In this document: positions 16,005 to 23,912 of the stretch, piece after piece
Position numbering within the stretch: the stretch's first letter is position 1
Layout: every line of letters starts with the position of its first letter
Source of the DNA: SSC3 sp963769585
GTDB taxonomy: Bacteria > Actinomycetota > Actinomycetes > Propionibacteriales > Nocardioidaceae
Direction of reading: 5' to 3'
DNA: 64,000 nt
NCBI GenBank assembly: GCA_963769585.1
Contig: CAVYMJ010000006.1
Span: 2,418,001-2,482,000, forward strand
Position numbers and translations under genes: made by a program
The notes under the pieces: generated by a model
What the model saw: the letters and a program-made list of their open reading frames with translations, nothing else
The model's database searches: none
What the model was told of the DNA's origin: nothing

Positions 16005-17183
16005 ATGGTCCCCGTGGACCTTCCGACGTTCGAGTGGCTGCTCACCCCCGAGGGGCACGTGCTGCTGCAGCAGGCCGCCGGGCTGCACGGTGATCGCGTC
16101 GACCCGATCCGGGCGGGAGAGATCCTGCGTCGCACCGCGAGCCCGGAGCAGGCAGCCGCGGCGCTCTCCCAGGTCACACTGCGTACCGCCGCCGAGGCGA
16201 AGTTCGGCGAGGCCGCGGCCCGGATGTACTTCACTCGTGACGGCCTGGAGCAGGCGACCAGGCTGCGCGTCTCCGAGCACCGCGCCTCACGCCTGGCCGC
16301 AGCCGCACCCGGCTCAGTGCTCGATCTCGGCTGCGGCATCGGCGGAGACCTGATCGCGCTCTCGAACGCCGGCCTTACCGTCGCCGGCGTCGACCTCGAC
16401 CCGGTGCGAGTCGCCATCGCCCGCGCGAACCTTGCCGCTCTCGACCTGCCCGGCGCGGTTCTGCACGCGGACGGGACGACGATGGACCTCGGCGGCTTCG
16501 GCGTGGTCTTCGCTGACCCGGCGCGGCGTACGTCGTCGGGGCGGGTCTTCTCCGTCGAGGACTACAGCCCTCCCTGGTCGTTCGTTCAGTCGCTGCTCAC
16601 CCGTGCCTCCTGTGTCAAGGTCGCCCCCGGGATCCCCCATGGACTGGTGCCCAACGGCGTGGAAGCGGAGTGGGTCAGCGACCGGGGCGAGGTCAAGGAG
16701 GCGGCGTTGTGGTCGTCGTACCTGGCCACGGCTCGTCGCCGGGCGACCGTCATCCGCGCGAGCGGGCTGGCTTCTCTTACCGACGAGGACGACCCCGGGG
16801 CCCCCGAGGTGCCGGTGGGCCGCTACCTCTACGAGCCGGACGGTGCGGTGATCCGTGCCGGCCTGGTCACCGCCGTCGCCGCCATCGTGCAGGGCGGCCT
16901 GCTGGACGGGCACATCGCCTACGTCGGCTCCCAGATGCGGGTCGCCACCCCGTTCGCCCGCGGGTTCGAGGTGCTGGAGGCCCTCCCCTACCGAGAGAAG
17001 CACCTCAAGGCGGCGCTGCGCGAGCGCAAGGTCGGAAGGCTCACCATCAAGAAGCGCGGCGTCGACGTCGAGCCCGACCAGCTCCGCAAGCGACTCGCGC
17101 TCCAGGGTGAGGTCGAGGCGACCGTGGTGCTGACCAGGGTCGCAGGGGAGGGCACTGCACTGCTCGTCCGGCCGCTCGACTGA
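16005..17183 (+). CDS. class I SAM methyltransferase, THUMP-like
   Basis: A 392-residue protein with a central SAM-binding domain (VLDLGCGIGGDLIALS, residues about 105-120; acidic VDLDP after strand 2; ADPARR motif in place of NPPY near 168). The C-terminal 90 residues (LPYREKHLKAALRERKVGRL and the KKRGVDVEPD stretch) match the THUMP-like domain of a conserved actinobacterial family. RNA is the likely substrate from the family, but no specific target is known. It starts 22 bp past CIRCE operator 2, so it may share heat-shock control with groES in the opposite direction. Confidence 0.85.
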   Translation: MVPVDLPTFEWLLTPEGHVLLQQAAGLHGDRVDPIRAGEILRRTASPEQAAAALSQVTLRTAAEAKFGEAAARMYFTRDGLEQATRLRVSEHRASRLAAAAPGSVLDLGCGIGGDLIALSNAGLTVAGVDLDPVRVAIARANLAALDLPGAVLHADGTTMDLGGFGVVFADPARRTSSGRVFSVEDYSPPWSFVQSLLTRASCVKVAPGIPHGLVPNGVEAEWVSDRGEVKEAALWSSYLATARRRATVIRASGLASLTDEDDPGAPEVPVGRYLYEPDGAVIRAGLVTAVAAIVQGGLLDGHIAYVGSQMRVATPFARGFEVLEALPYREKHLKAALRERKVGRLTIKKRGVDVEPDQLRKRLALQGEVEATVVLTRVAGEGTALLVRPLD

Positions 17184-17190
17184 ACCCGTG

Positions 17191-17205
17191 CCGGCTGACA
17201 GCCGG
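17191..17205. terminator. short hairpin between convergent genes
   Basis: CCGGCT-GAC-AGCCGG forms a six-pair stem in the 26-bp gap between the methyltransferase and the thioredoxin-like gene. It is small and lacks a T-run. Confidence 0.45.
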
Positions 17206-17209
17206 ACTG

Positions 17210-17770
17210 CTAGAGCCGGGCGGTGACCGTCTGGTGCAGGTCAGCATAGGAGTCGAACGAGCCGACGCGGACCCAGACGATGCTGCCGTCGCGGACGATG
17301 AAGCTGGACGGGAGAACCGAGGCCGGAACCACGTCGCCGAGGGCATGCATGAAGTCGCCGAACTCGTCGCGGAGGTTCGGGTAGGTGAGGTCCCTGCGCT
17401 GCAGGAACCGGGTCGCCTCGGACAGGAGGTTGTCACGAGTGACGCCGATGACCGTAACTCCCGCCTCGTCGTGAAGCCGCTCCAGCCAGGGCATCTCGCG
17501 GCGGCAGGGCGCGCAGGTCGAGGCCCACAGGTTGACCAGGTAGGTGCCGCGCTCGGGTAGCCCGTCCGGAGCGCCGCTGATCCCAGGCAGGGTCCGGCTC
17601 ACTGCCGGCAGCGGAACGGGTCCCACCTGTCGCCAGCCGCGGACCAGGTCCTGACCCTGACGGGTGCTCGTGTCGACCGCCGCGGTGCTACCGCCGTACT
17701 GCCAGGCGAACGCGCCCGCCAGCAGGGCTACGAGCGCGCCGACCAGCGCGAGGGTGAGGCGGGACGGCAT
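17210..17770 (-). CDS. TlpA/ResA-like thiol-disulfide protein
   Basis: A 186-residue exported thioredoxin-like protein. Residues 5-23 are a hydrophobic signal anchor (LALVGALVALLAGAFAW), so the domain should sit outside the membrane. The redox motif CAPC is at 86-89 in LVNLWASTCAPCRREMPW, and the cis-proline segment VLPSSFIVRDG follows. The family reduces or oxidises exported protein disulfides, often in cytochrome c maturation; no cytochrome genes are near, so the partner is unknown. Confidence 0.87.
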   Translation of the reverse strand: MPSRLTLALVGALVALLAGAFAWQYGGSTAAVDTSTRQGQDLVRGWRQVGPVPLPAVSRTLPGISGAPDGLPERGTYLVNLWASTCAPCRREMPWLERLHDEAGVTVIGVTRDNLLSEATRFLQRRDLTYPNLRDEFGDFMHALGDVVPASVLPSSFIVRDGSIVWVRVGSFDSYADLHQTVTARL

Positions 17771-17792
17771 GCCTCAAGAGTAAGGGGCCGGC

Positions 17793-18089
17793 TCAGCCGT
17801 GTACCCGCCAGGCGTCCTCGAGCAGCTCGGCCACGATCGGCGGGTCGGCTCGGGGCAGGTACACGCGGACAGCGGCGAGTCTGCGTCCCCACCGCTTCTC
17901 CTCACAGAAGTCGGGGAACTCCGCTACGGCGTCCCTGACCGCGTCCTCGCTGAGCATCACGTGCAGGTGCTCGCCGTCGGGGAGCGTCGCGAAGATGGTG
18001 CGGCGGCGAAACGCGGGGAAGCCGTGGTGGTCGCGCTCGGCCACCCCGTCGAGGGAGAGTGCGAGCCCGCGTGCCGCGGCGGGAGTCAC
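17793..18089 (-). CDS. MmcQ/YjbR family protein
   Basis: A 98-residue protein with the MmcQ/YjbR double-wing layout: it begins with a helix ending LDGVAERDHHGFPAFRRR, then ATLPDGEHLHVMLSED, and ends WRRLAAVRVYLPRAD-like strands with a final helix (LLEDAWRV). It is a little shorter than typical 110-120-residue members. The fold resembles DNA-binding proteins but no function is proven. Its start overlaps the stop of the upstream DinB-like gene by 4 bp, so they form an operon. Confidence 0.8.
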   Translation of the reverse strand: MTPAAARGLALSLDGVAERDHHGFPAFRRRTIFATLPDGEHLHVMLSEDAVRDAVAEFPDFCEEKRWGRRLAAVRVYLPRADPPIVAELLEDAWRVHG

Positions 18090-18631
18090 GGCTTGCGACC
18101 GAGAGCGGCGATCACCCGGTCCTGCTCGGAAGCGTCGGGACCGATCGGGATCTGCGCGGCGATCACGTGGTTGGCGCGCATGGCCTCGCCGCGCTGCTCG
18201 ACGATGCCGCTCAGCCAGGTGAGATCCTCGGCCGGGATGGTCTCATCGAGGCCGGTCGCCCGGGCGAGGTCCCAGCCGTGGACGACCAGGTCGAAGCAGA
18301 TGAACCCCTCCACCGAGTCTCCCCAGCCGGCCGTGCCGAACCGGCCGTCGTACTGCTGGGAGACCTTTGCGGGGTCGTCGAGGTCGGCCTGAAGCTGGTC
18401 ACGTACGGCGGCGAAGGCCGCGCGCGGGTCGACGTCGACCCCGGGATGGTCGACGACACTGCGCCCGACCAGGGACTGGAACCGGCCATGCACGTCGATC
18501 ACGTGCCAGACCAGCTGGCGGGCCGTCCAGCCCTCGCAGGGCGAGGGGTTCTCCCAGGCACCATCGGGGACCTCGGCGGCCTTGGCAGCGAAGGCCGCCG
18601 AGACGCGGCGGTAGCGATCCGAGACGCTCAC
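18086..18631 (-). CDS. DinB/mycothiol-type metal-binding protein
   Basis: A 181-residue protein of the TIGR03086/maleylpyruvate isomerase N-terminal type, a four-helix bundle with a His triad. The signature SPCEGWTARQLVWHVIDVHG holds the first metal His (W-H-V) and a later HGWDLARATG supplies another. Many members use mycothiol in actinobacteria. The substrate is unknown. Start ATG at 18631 overlaps the end of the VOC protein gene by 4 bp; with the MmcQ/YjbR gene this is a three-gene operon. Confidence 0.85.
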   Translation of the reverse strand: MSVSDRYRRVSAAFAAKAAEVPDGAWENPSPCEGWTARQLVWHVIDVHGRFQSLVGRSVVDHPGVDVDPRAAFAAVRDQLQADLDDPAKVSQQYDGRFGTAGWGDSVEGFICFDLVVHGWDLARATGLDETIPAEDLTWLSGIVEQRGEAMRANHVIAAQIPIGPDASEQDRVIAALGRKP

Positions 18632-18984
18632 AGCGTGAGCGCCGGCGGGTCGTAGGCCGGCTGGTAGAGCATGACCGACGGGCCACCCGGCACCTTCAGG
18701 TCGGTGGTGATCCCCCAGCCGTCGTCGCGCGGCTCGCGCGTGAACTCAGCACCTCGGCTCCGCAGCTCGGTCATGGTCTGCACCAGGTCGTCACAGACCA
18801 GCGAGATCTCGTGCCTCATGGGTCCGCCGTCGGTCGGGTGGACCCCGAGCTCGCTCGGCCCGCTCTTGAAGATCAGCCAGCCGCCCCCGGTGTCCAGATG
18901 CTCCCAGCCGAGCACCTCGGCGAAGAATCCTCGTGCAGCCAACGGGTCGTCGGCGTACACGAGCGTGTGCATCGCAGTGATCAT
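18628..18984 (-). CDS. VOC (glyoxalase/bleomycin-resistance fold) protein
   Basis: A 118-residue protein of the vicinal-oxygen-chelate superfamily. It starts MITAMHTLVYADDPLAARGF, the usual first strand and helix, and has GGGWLIFKSGPSELGVHP and EISLVCDDLVQTMTELRSRG in the second half. The conserved positions of enzymes that bind a metal are only partly visible, so it may be a binding protein, lyase or dioxygenase. I chose the ATG at 18984; the frame stays open to 19050. It is first in the operon with the DinB-like and MmcQ genes and divergent from the sigma gene. Confidence 0.82.
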   Translation of the reverse strand: MITAMHTLVYADDPLAARGFFAEVLGWEHLDTGGGWLIFKSGPSELGVHPTDGGPMRHEISLVCDDLVQTMTELRSRGAEFTREPRDDGWGITTDLKVPGGPSVMLYQPAYDPPALTL

Positions 18985-19006
18985 GCCTACGAGCCTGCCA
19001 GCAAAT

Positions 19007-19032
19007 GCAACCTTGCGACACACGTTCGCGTC
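19007..19032 (+). promoter_or_regulatory. putative ECF sigma promoter
   Basis: GCAACC (19007-19012), 16 bp, then CGTC (19029-19032): the form of an ECF -35 (containing AAC) and -10 (CGTC) pair. It precedes the sigma gene by about 48 bp. The second sigma gene at 41729 has the same arrangement (GCAACG-N16-CGTC), which supports autoregulation. Confidence 0.5.
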
Positions 19033-19080
19033 TTGGGTGCGTAGTTCCACGTGCGAGACCGGGAAGGATGGTGAGGACAG

Positions 19081-19644
19081 GTGTCAGTCGCAGTCGACGC
19101 GAGGACGGTGGGTGTCGTGAAGGCGCAGCGCAGGGACGAGGAGTTCGCCGCCTACATGGCGGCCCGGCAACCCAGCCTGCTGCGTACGGCGTACCTGCTG
19201 ACCGGCGACCAGCACACTGCGGAGGACCTCGTTCAGACGGCGTTCGCCAAGCTCTACCTCTCCTGGGACAAGGTGCAGCGCCGCGAGCTCGTGGACGGCT
19301 ACGTACGGCGGATCCTGGTCAACGAGCACAACTCGCTGTGGCGGCGGTCGTGGAAGAAGCGCGAGGTCACCACCGAGTACCTGCCCGAGACACCCGCCCC
19401 CCTGGACGCGCCGGACGACGGACAAGGGCAGGCGCTGTGGGACTTCGTCCAGACGTTGCCGAAGAAGCAGCGCGCAGCGATCGTGCTGCGGTACTACGAA
19501 GAGCTGAGCGAGGCCGAGACGGCCGCCGTGCTCGGCGTCTCCATCGGCACCGTCAAGTCCCAGACCAGCCGAGCGCTGGCGACCATGCGATCCAAGGTGG
19601 ACGAGCACCCCACCCTCTCGCGCGCACCTGAGGAGGAGCGATGA
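19081..19644 (+). CDS. SigE-family ECF RNA polymerase sigma factor
   Basis: A 187-residue two-domain sigma factor of the SigE (TIGR02983-type) family. Region 2 has RDEEFAAYMAARQPSLLRTA and DLVQTAFAKLYLSWDKV; region 4 has LPKKQRAAIVLRYYEELSEA and the HTH TAAVLGVSIGTVKSQTSRAL. The start could be the GTG at 19081 or an in-frame GTG at 19114, which is nearer to RRDEEFAAYM; I kept the first. It overlaps its downstream membrane partner by 4 bp (ATGA) and has a possible ECF promoter in front. The signal it answers to is not known. Confidence 0.9.
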   Translation: MSVAVDARTVGVVKAQRRDEEFAAYMAARQPSLLRTAYLLTGDQHTAEDLVQTAFAKLYLSWDKVQRRELVDGYVRRILVNEHNSLWRRSWKKREVTTEYLPETPAPLDAPDDGQGQALWDFVQTLPKKQRAAIVLRYYEELSEAETAAVLGVSIGTVKSQTSRALATMRSKVDEHPTLSRAPEEER

Positions 19645-20861
19645 ACGACAACGAGCGGCTCTCCAAGGAACTCCGCGCCCGGGCCGGCCAGACGGGCGGC
19701 CACCCTATTTCTTTCGACGACGTGAAGAGGAGCGCCCAGAAGATGCGCTGGCAACAGAGGGCGGCAGGCGCGGGTGTGGCCGCCGTCGTACTCGCGATCG
19801 CGGTCCCCTTCGGCATCTCGGTGGCCAGGCAGGACACCGGTGCGCCCCCGATCTCGGGCAACCCGACCGACGGCGTGACGCCCGAGCCGAGGCCGACCAC
19901 GGCCACGGCCAGCCCGCGTGAGTTCCGCAAGGTCCGGCTCACTGCGAACGTCGAACGCAACAGCGGCGAACCGCGGATCCCGACGCTGCAGCTGGGGAGG
20001 ATCACCCTCACCGACGGCAGTCAGATCACCCCAGAGGTGACCCTGCAGACCTTCGCACCGGTCGGCCAGGGCTTCATCGGGCTCGGTCCGGACGCCCAGG
20101 GCGACTGGTTCGTCTACACGCTGGACTCGGCCGGCAAGGTGACCCAGAAGACCAGGTCCGGCGGCTACCGCCTGGGAGTCTCGCCCGACGGCACCCAGGT
20201 CGCGTACTCCACTGCTGACGGCAGGATCGTCGTCGTCTGGGACGGCGGCGAGCGCGAACTGGCCAGCAACGGCGCCACATCGGTGGACATCGTCGGCCTT
20301 CGCGGGTCCGGCGCCTGCGTGGATCCCGAGACCGAGGTCGGCAACGGCTGCACCGTGGTCTGGAACGACGGCGAGCGGGCGATGTACTCCACCGAGCACG
20401 GCATCGTGGACCGGATCCCCGGCTTCCTCAGCGCCACCGGGATCTCCGTCGACGGCACCGTCGCCGGGGTCGTGTCCTTGACCGACGTCGGCTCCTGCTC
20501 CGCGGTCAAGACCCTCGAGGGCCGCCAGCTGTGGAAGACCTGCGACTACACCCTCGGCCGGTTCAGCCCGGACGGCAGCTACGTCATCGGCAAGCCGGCG
20601 TACCTGGACGGAATCGGTGACGGCCTGGTTGCTGTCCTGGACGCCCGGACCGGGGCACCCCTGGCGGAGTTCGACACCGCTGACAACGCGTTCATCAACA
20701 ACACCGTCTGGGAGACGAACGAGACGCTGCTGACCACCCTGTACGACGAGGGTTGGGCTCTGATGCGGCTCAGCGTCGACGCGGAGTTCTCCAGCTCCTC
20801 CACCGGCCGGATCCCCGGGGACGCCGAGTCGACACCGGTCTTCTTCGTGGCCCGGGCCTAG
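19641..20861 (+). CDS. membrane-anchored partner of the SigE sigma factor
   Basis: A 406-residue protein coupled to the sigma gene by a 4-bp overlap. A short cytoplasmic N-terminus (about 40 residues) precedes one transmembrane helix (AAGAGVAAVVLAIAVPFGI, about 42-60), then a proline/threonine-rich linker and an outside region of repeated strands (DWFVYTLDSAG, SPDGTQVAYSTADGR, FSPDGSYVIGKP) like a TolB/WD40-type beta propeller. The layout fits a sigma-regulating sensor: short inside part to hold sigma, propeller outside. No zinc-binding anti-sigma motif (HxxxCxxC) is present, so the anti-sigma role is inference. Confidence 0.7.
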   Translation: MNDNERLSKELRARAGQTGGHPISFDDVKRSAQKMRWQQRAAGAGVAAVVLAIAVPFGISVARQDTGAPPISGNPTDGVTPEPRPTTATASPREFRKVRLTANVERNSGEPRIPTLQLGRITLTDGSQITPEVTLQTFAPVGQGFIGLGPDAQGDWFVYTLDSAGKVTQKTRSGGYRLGVSPDGTQVAYSTADGRIVVVWDGGERELASNGATSVDIVGLRGSGACVDPETEVGNGCTVVWNDGERAMYSTEHGIVDRIPGFLSATGISVDGTVAGVVSLTDVGSCSAVKTLEGRQLWKTCDYTLGRFSPDGSYVIGKPAYLDGIGDGLVAVLDARTGAPLAEFDTADNAFINNTVWETNETLLTTLYDEGWALMRLSVDAEFSSSSTGRIPGDAESTPVFFVARA

Positions 20862-20889
20862 CGGCCTGCCCCCTCGGGCCGGCCTAGCC

Positions 20890-21933
20890 TCAGGCGACCA
20901 CGGTGGTGATCGGCAGCGAGGAGTCGGCCGCGACGTCCAGTCCGGACGCCGGCCGGCCCCGCGCTACCAGCTCGGACCCGAGGGCCGCCACCATCGCACC
21001 GTTGTCGGTACACAGCCCGGGGCGCGGCACCCGGACCCGGATGCCGAGCCTCTCGGCGCGTTCGACGGCCAGCACGCGCAGGCGGGAGTTGGCAGCGACC
21101 CCGCCGCCGATCAACAGGTCCTCGATGCCCTGCGACGAAGCTGCGTCGAGGGCCTTCCTGACGAGTACGTCGCAGACGGCCTCCTGGAACGAGGCCGCCA
21201 CATCGGCCAGTGGAACCGGCTCCCCTGCCGCCGCACGAGCCTCCACCCAGCGGGCGACGGCGGTCTTGAGCCCGGAGAACGAGAAGTCGAAGCGGTGCCG
21301 CTCCAGGTCCCGCCGCGAGGTCAGGCCGCGCGGGAAGTCGATCGCCACCGACGAGCCCGACCGGGCGGAGCGGTCGATGTGCGGCCCGCCAGGGAACGGC
21401 AGGCCCAGCAGCCGGGCCACCTTGTCGAACGCCTCTCCGGCGGCGTCGTCGATGGTGGCACCCATCGGAGCGACGCCGAGGGTGACGTCCTCCACGCGGA
21501 GCAGGGACGAGTGCCCGCCTGAGACCAGCAGCGCGATGCAGGGTTCGGGAAGGGGTCCGTGCTCGAGCTGGTCGACGGCGACATGGGCGGCGAGGTGGTT
21601 CACGCCGTACAACGGCTTGTCGAGGCCTACCGCGAGCGCCTTGGCCGAGGCCAGGCCCACCAGCAGCGCCCCGACCAGCCCCGGACCGCTGGTGACCGCG
21701 ATGGCGTCCACGTCCCGCAGAGCGATCCCGGCGTCCGAACAGGCGCGCTCGATGGTGGGAACCATCGCCTCGAGGTGAGCCCGCGAGGCCACCTCCGGCA
21801 CCACGCCGCCGAACCGGGCGTGCTCGTCAACCGAGCTTGCGACGGCATCCGCAAGCAGGGTGTGTCCGCGGACGATGCCGACGCCGGTCTCGTCGCACGA
21901 GGTCTCGATGCCCAGCACGAGGGGTTGGTTCAC
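20890..21933 (-). CDS. tsaD: tRNA t6A threonylcarbamoyltransferase TsaD
   Basis: TsaD transfers the threonylcarbamoyl group to A37 of ANN-decoding tRNAs. The 347-residue protein starts NQPLVLGIETSCDETGVGI, has the metal-binding HLAAHVAV motif (two His) and the ASKH-fold nucleotide segments (SGGHSSLLRV; IGGGVAANSRLR). I chose the GTG at 21933 with GGAGG 7 bases upstream; it overlaps the rimI stop (GTGA). tsaB and tsaE, needed for the reaction, are next upstream. Confidence 0.95.
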   Translation of the reverse strand: MNQPLVLGIETSCDETGVGIVRGHTLLADAVASSVDEHARFGGVVPEVASRAHLEAMVPTIERACSDAGIALRDVDAIAVTSGPGLVGALLVGLASAKALAVGLDKPLYGVNHLAAHVAVDQLEHGPLPEPCIALLVSGGHSSLLRVEDVTLGVAPMGATIDDAAGEAFDKVARLLGLPFPGGPHIDRSARSGSSVAIDFPRGLTSRRDLERHRFDFSFSGLKTAVARWVEARAAAGEPVPLADVAASFQEAVCDVLVRKALDAASSQGIEDLLIGGGVAANSRLRVLAVERAERLGIRVRVPRPGLCTDNGAMVAALGSELVARGRPASGLDVAADSSLPITTVVA

Positions 21934-22343
21934 GGTCGGGCCTCCATCACGATCGCATCGGAGCCGTCCCGGTAGTAGCGCCGCCGGCGGTCGATCTCGA
22001 CGAACCCTGAGGCCGCGTAGAAGGCACGGGCATCCTCGTTGAGGGCGGAGACCTCGAGCAGCATCCGTCGTCCACCGCGAGCCGCCAGCGCAGTCTCCAG
22101 TAGGGCGGCCGCCACGCCCTGGCGCCGGTACGGCGCTGCGACGGCGATGCGCTGCAGGTCCACCACGTCGTCTCCGAGCAGCATCACGGCGTAGCCGTAC
22201 ACCTCCCCGGCCACCCACGCCGACCGCCGCTGGCCGGTGAGCTCCTCGGCGACCATCGTCGACGACCAGGCGTCGGCCCCGAAGACCTCCGCCTCCAAAG
22301 CGGTCACGGCGGGGACGTCGTCAGCGGTGGCGGGCCGGATCAT
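21930..22343 (-). CDS. rimI: ribosomal-protein-alanine N-acetyltransferase-like
   Basis: A 137-residue single-domain GNAT enzyme. The acetyl-CoA motif PYRRQGVAAALLETAL is near residue 72, followed by the RimI-type strand LLEVSALNEDARAFYAASGF. RimI acetylates the N-terminus of ribosomal protein S18 in other bacteria. Its position between tsaB and tsaD is conserved in actinobacteria. It overlaps both neighbours by 4 bp (ATGA at its start, GTGA at its end). Confidence 0.9.
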   Translation of the reverse strand: MIRPATADDVPAVTALEAEVFGADAWSSTMVAEELTGQRRSAWVAGEVYGYAVMLLGDDVVDLQRIAVAAPYRRQGVAAALLETALAARGGRRMLLEVSALNEDARAFYAASGFVEIDRRRRYYRDGSDAIVMEARP

Positions 22344-22972
22344 GACACCTTCTTCGGCGGTCCCGGAGTGACGGCGTCCGGGCGTCGCAGGTAGATCGGC
22401 TCAGGATCCACCAGCTCGGCGTGCTCGCCCGCGACGACCCGGGCCAGGTCGGCTGCCAGCGGGTGAGTCGGACGCACGCCCGGGCCGAGGAGGTCGGGGA
22501 AGAGCGACGGGCCGGCGCCGACCAGTGGCCGGTCCCCCGGGACCGACCCAGGACGGTCCACGAAAGGCCCCTCCAGGCGCCGCCCGCTCTCGTCGTACGG
22601 CGCCCAGAAGAGCTCCTTGCGGCGGGCGTCCGAGGTGACCAGGAAGGGCTCGCTCAGGCCGGAGGAGAAGGCCATCACGTCGAGCGAGCAGGCGCCGTAC
22701 ACGGGCAGCTCCAGAGCCAGCCCCAGAGTGCGCGCGGTGGCGAGGCCGACTCTGAGCCCGGTGTACGGACCGGGACCGACCCCGACCGCGATCCCAGTCA
22801 GGTCCCGGCGCGCGAGGCCGGCGTCAGTGAGGCAGGCGGTGACCGTCGGCGCCAGCAGTTCGCCGTGCTGCATCGGTCCGACCTCGTTGCGCTCCGCCAG
22901 CACCCGGTCGGCGGCGGCGTCGTACACCGCGACGGTGACGAAGGCGGTGGAGGTGTCGAACGCGAGCAGCAC
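22340..22972 (-). CDS. tsaB: tRNA t6A biosynthesis protein TsaB
   Basis: TsaB is a catalytically inactive paralogue of TsaD that binds it. The 210-residue protein begins VLLAFDTSTAFVTVAV and has the TsaB signature GVGPGPYTGLRVGLATA near residue 63 and ACSLDVMAF after it. The start is the GTG at 22972, 10 bp after the TsaE fusion gene ends; no strong Shine-Dalgarno is visible, so it may rely on translation from upstream. It overlaps rimI by 4 bp (ATGA). Confidence 0.93.
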   Translation of the reverse strand: MLLAFDTSTAFVTVAVYDAAADRVLAERNEVGPMQHGELLAPTVTACLTDAGLARRDLTGIAVGVGPGPYTGLRVGLATARTLGLALELPVYGACSLDVMAFSSGLSEPFLVTSDARRKELFWAPYDESGRRLEGPFVDRPGSVPGDRPLVGAGPSLFPDLLGPGVRPTHPLAADLARVVAGEHAELVDPEPIYLRRPDAVTPGPPKKVS

Positions 22973-22982
22973 GGAAGGGACC

Positions 22983-23912
22983 CTACGCGAGCGAGTGCAG
23001 ACCGGATCCGACCCATCGGGCACCCACGGGGTTGAGCTCGATGGTCCGGGCCTGTGAGGACGAGGCGCCGGTCCCTCTGGTGATCCGCACCTCCAGTCGG
23101 TCTTCGGTGAGAGCCTCGGCCAGGCCGGTCCCCCACTCGACCACGGTGACTGCGTCGTCCAGCGAAGTGTCCAGATCGAGGTCGTCGAGCTCTGCGGAGT
23201 CGCCGAGCCGGTACGCGTCGACATGAACCAGAGCCGGGCCCTGGGCGAGCGAGGGATGCACCCGTGCAATCACGAACGTCGGGGAGGTGACGTCGCCGCG
23301 GACGCCCAGCCCCTCGCCCAGCCCCTGGGTGAACGTCGTCTTCCCCGCCCCCAGGTCGCCGCTGAGGATGAGCAGGTCTCCGGCTCCGAGCAGCTTGGCG
23401 AGGCGGCGGCCCAGGTCACGCGTCTCCCCCGCCGTCGGCGCGGAGAGGCCCAGCGACAGCTCCTTGCCCATGGTCACCGACGTGCCATGGTGCTCGAGCT
23501 CGCCGTACCCCAGGTGCTCCCAGAAGAGAAGCGTGGCGGGGAGCTCGGCCCGCGCAGACAGGCGGACGGCACTCCAGCCTCGGGCGCGGGCCACGTGTTC
23601 GGCGTACCCGACCATGGCCTTGGCGACACCGTGCCCCTGTGCCTGGGGATGGACGGCGACGCGCCGCATCCCGAGCTGAGCGCCGAGCGCATCGTCGTGG
23701 GGCTCGAGGAGTAGCGAGCCGACCGCAGCGCCGTCGAGCCGCGCCAGGACGCCGCCGTGGGCGTCCAAGGCGGCGGTGACCGAGTCAAGGGTCTCGGCCA
23801 GGGCGGGGGCCGGGGGGTTCAGTGGTGGCCGCGCACCGAAGCTCGCCTGGATGATCGCGAGCATCTCCGCCGCCGCCTCCGGGCCGACCTCGACCAGGTC
23901 GACTGGGGTCAT
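22983..23912 (-). CDS. tsaE: GNAT acetyltransferase-TsaE fusion protein
   Basis: A 309-residue fusion. Residues 1-148 are a GNAT acetyltransferase (acetyl-CoA loop VHPQAQGHGVAKAM at 87-100; FWEHLGYGELEHHG near its end). Residues 160-300 are TsaE, the ATPase that supports t6A synthesis: Walker A GDLGAGKTT (185-193), SPTF (210-213), HVDAYRL (230-236) and EWG (259-261). TsaE is normally a stand-alone protein of about 150 residues. The ATG overlaps the alr stop by 4 bp. What the acetyltransferase half modifies is unknown; a single translational product is seen here with no internal stop. Confidence 0.9.
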   Translation of the reverse strand: MTPVDLVEVGPEAAAEMLAIIQASFGARPPLNPPAPALAETLDSVTAALDAHGGVLARLDGAAVGSLLLEPHDDALGAQLGMRRVAVHPQAQGHGVAKAMVGYAEHVARARGWSAVRLSARAELPATLLFWEHLGYGELEHHGTSVTMGKELSLGLSAPTAGETRDLGRRLAKLLGAGDLLILSGDLGAGKTTFTQGLGEGLGVRGDVTSPTFVIARVHPSLAQGPALVHVDAYRLGDSAELDDLDLDTSLDDAVTVVEWGTGLAEALTEDRLEVRITRGTGASSSQARTIELNPVGARWVGSGLHSLA

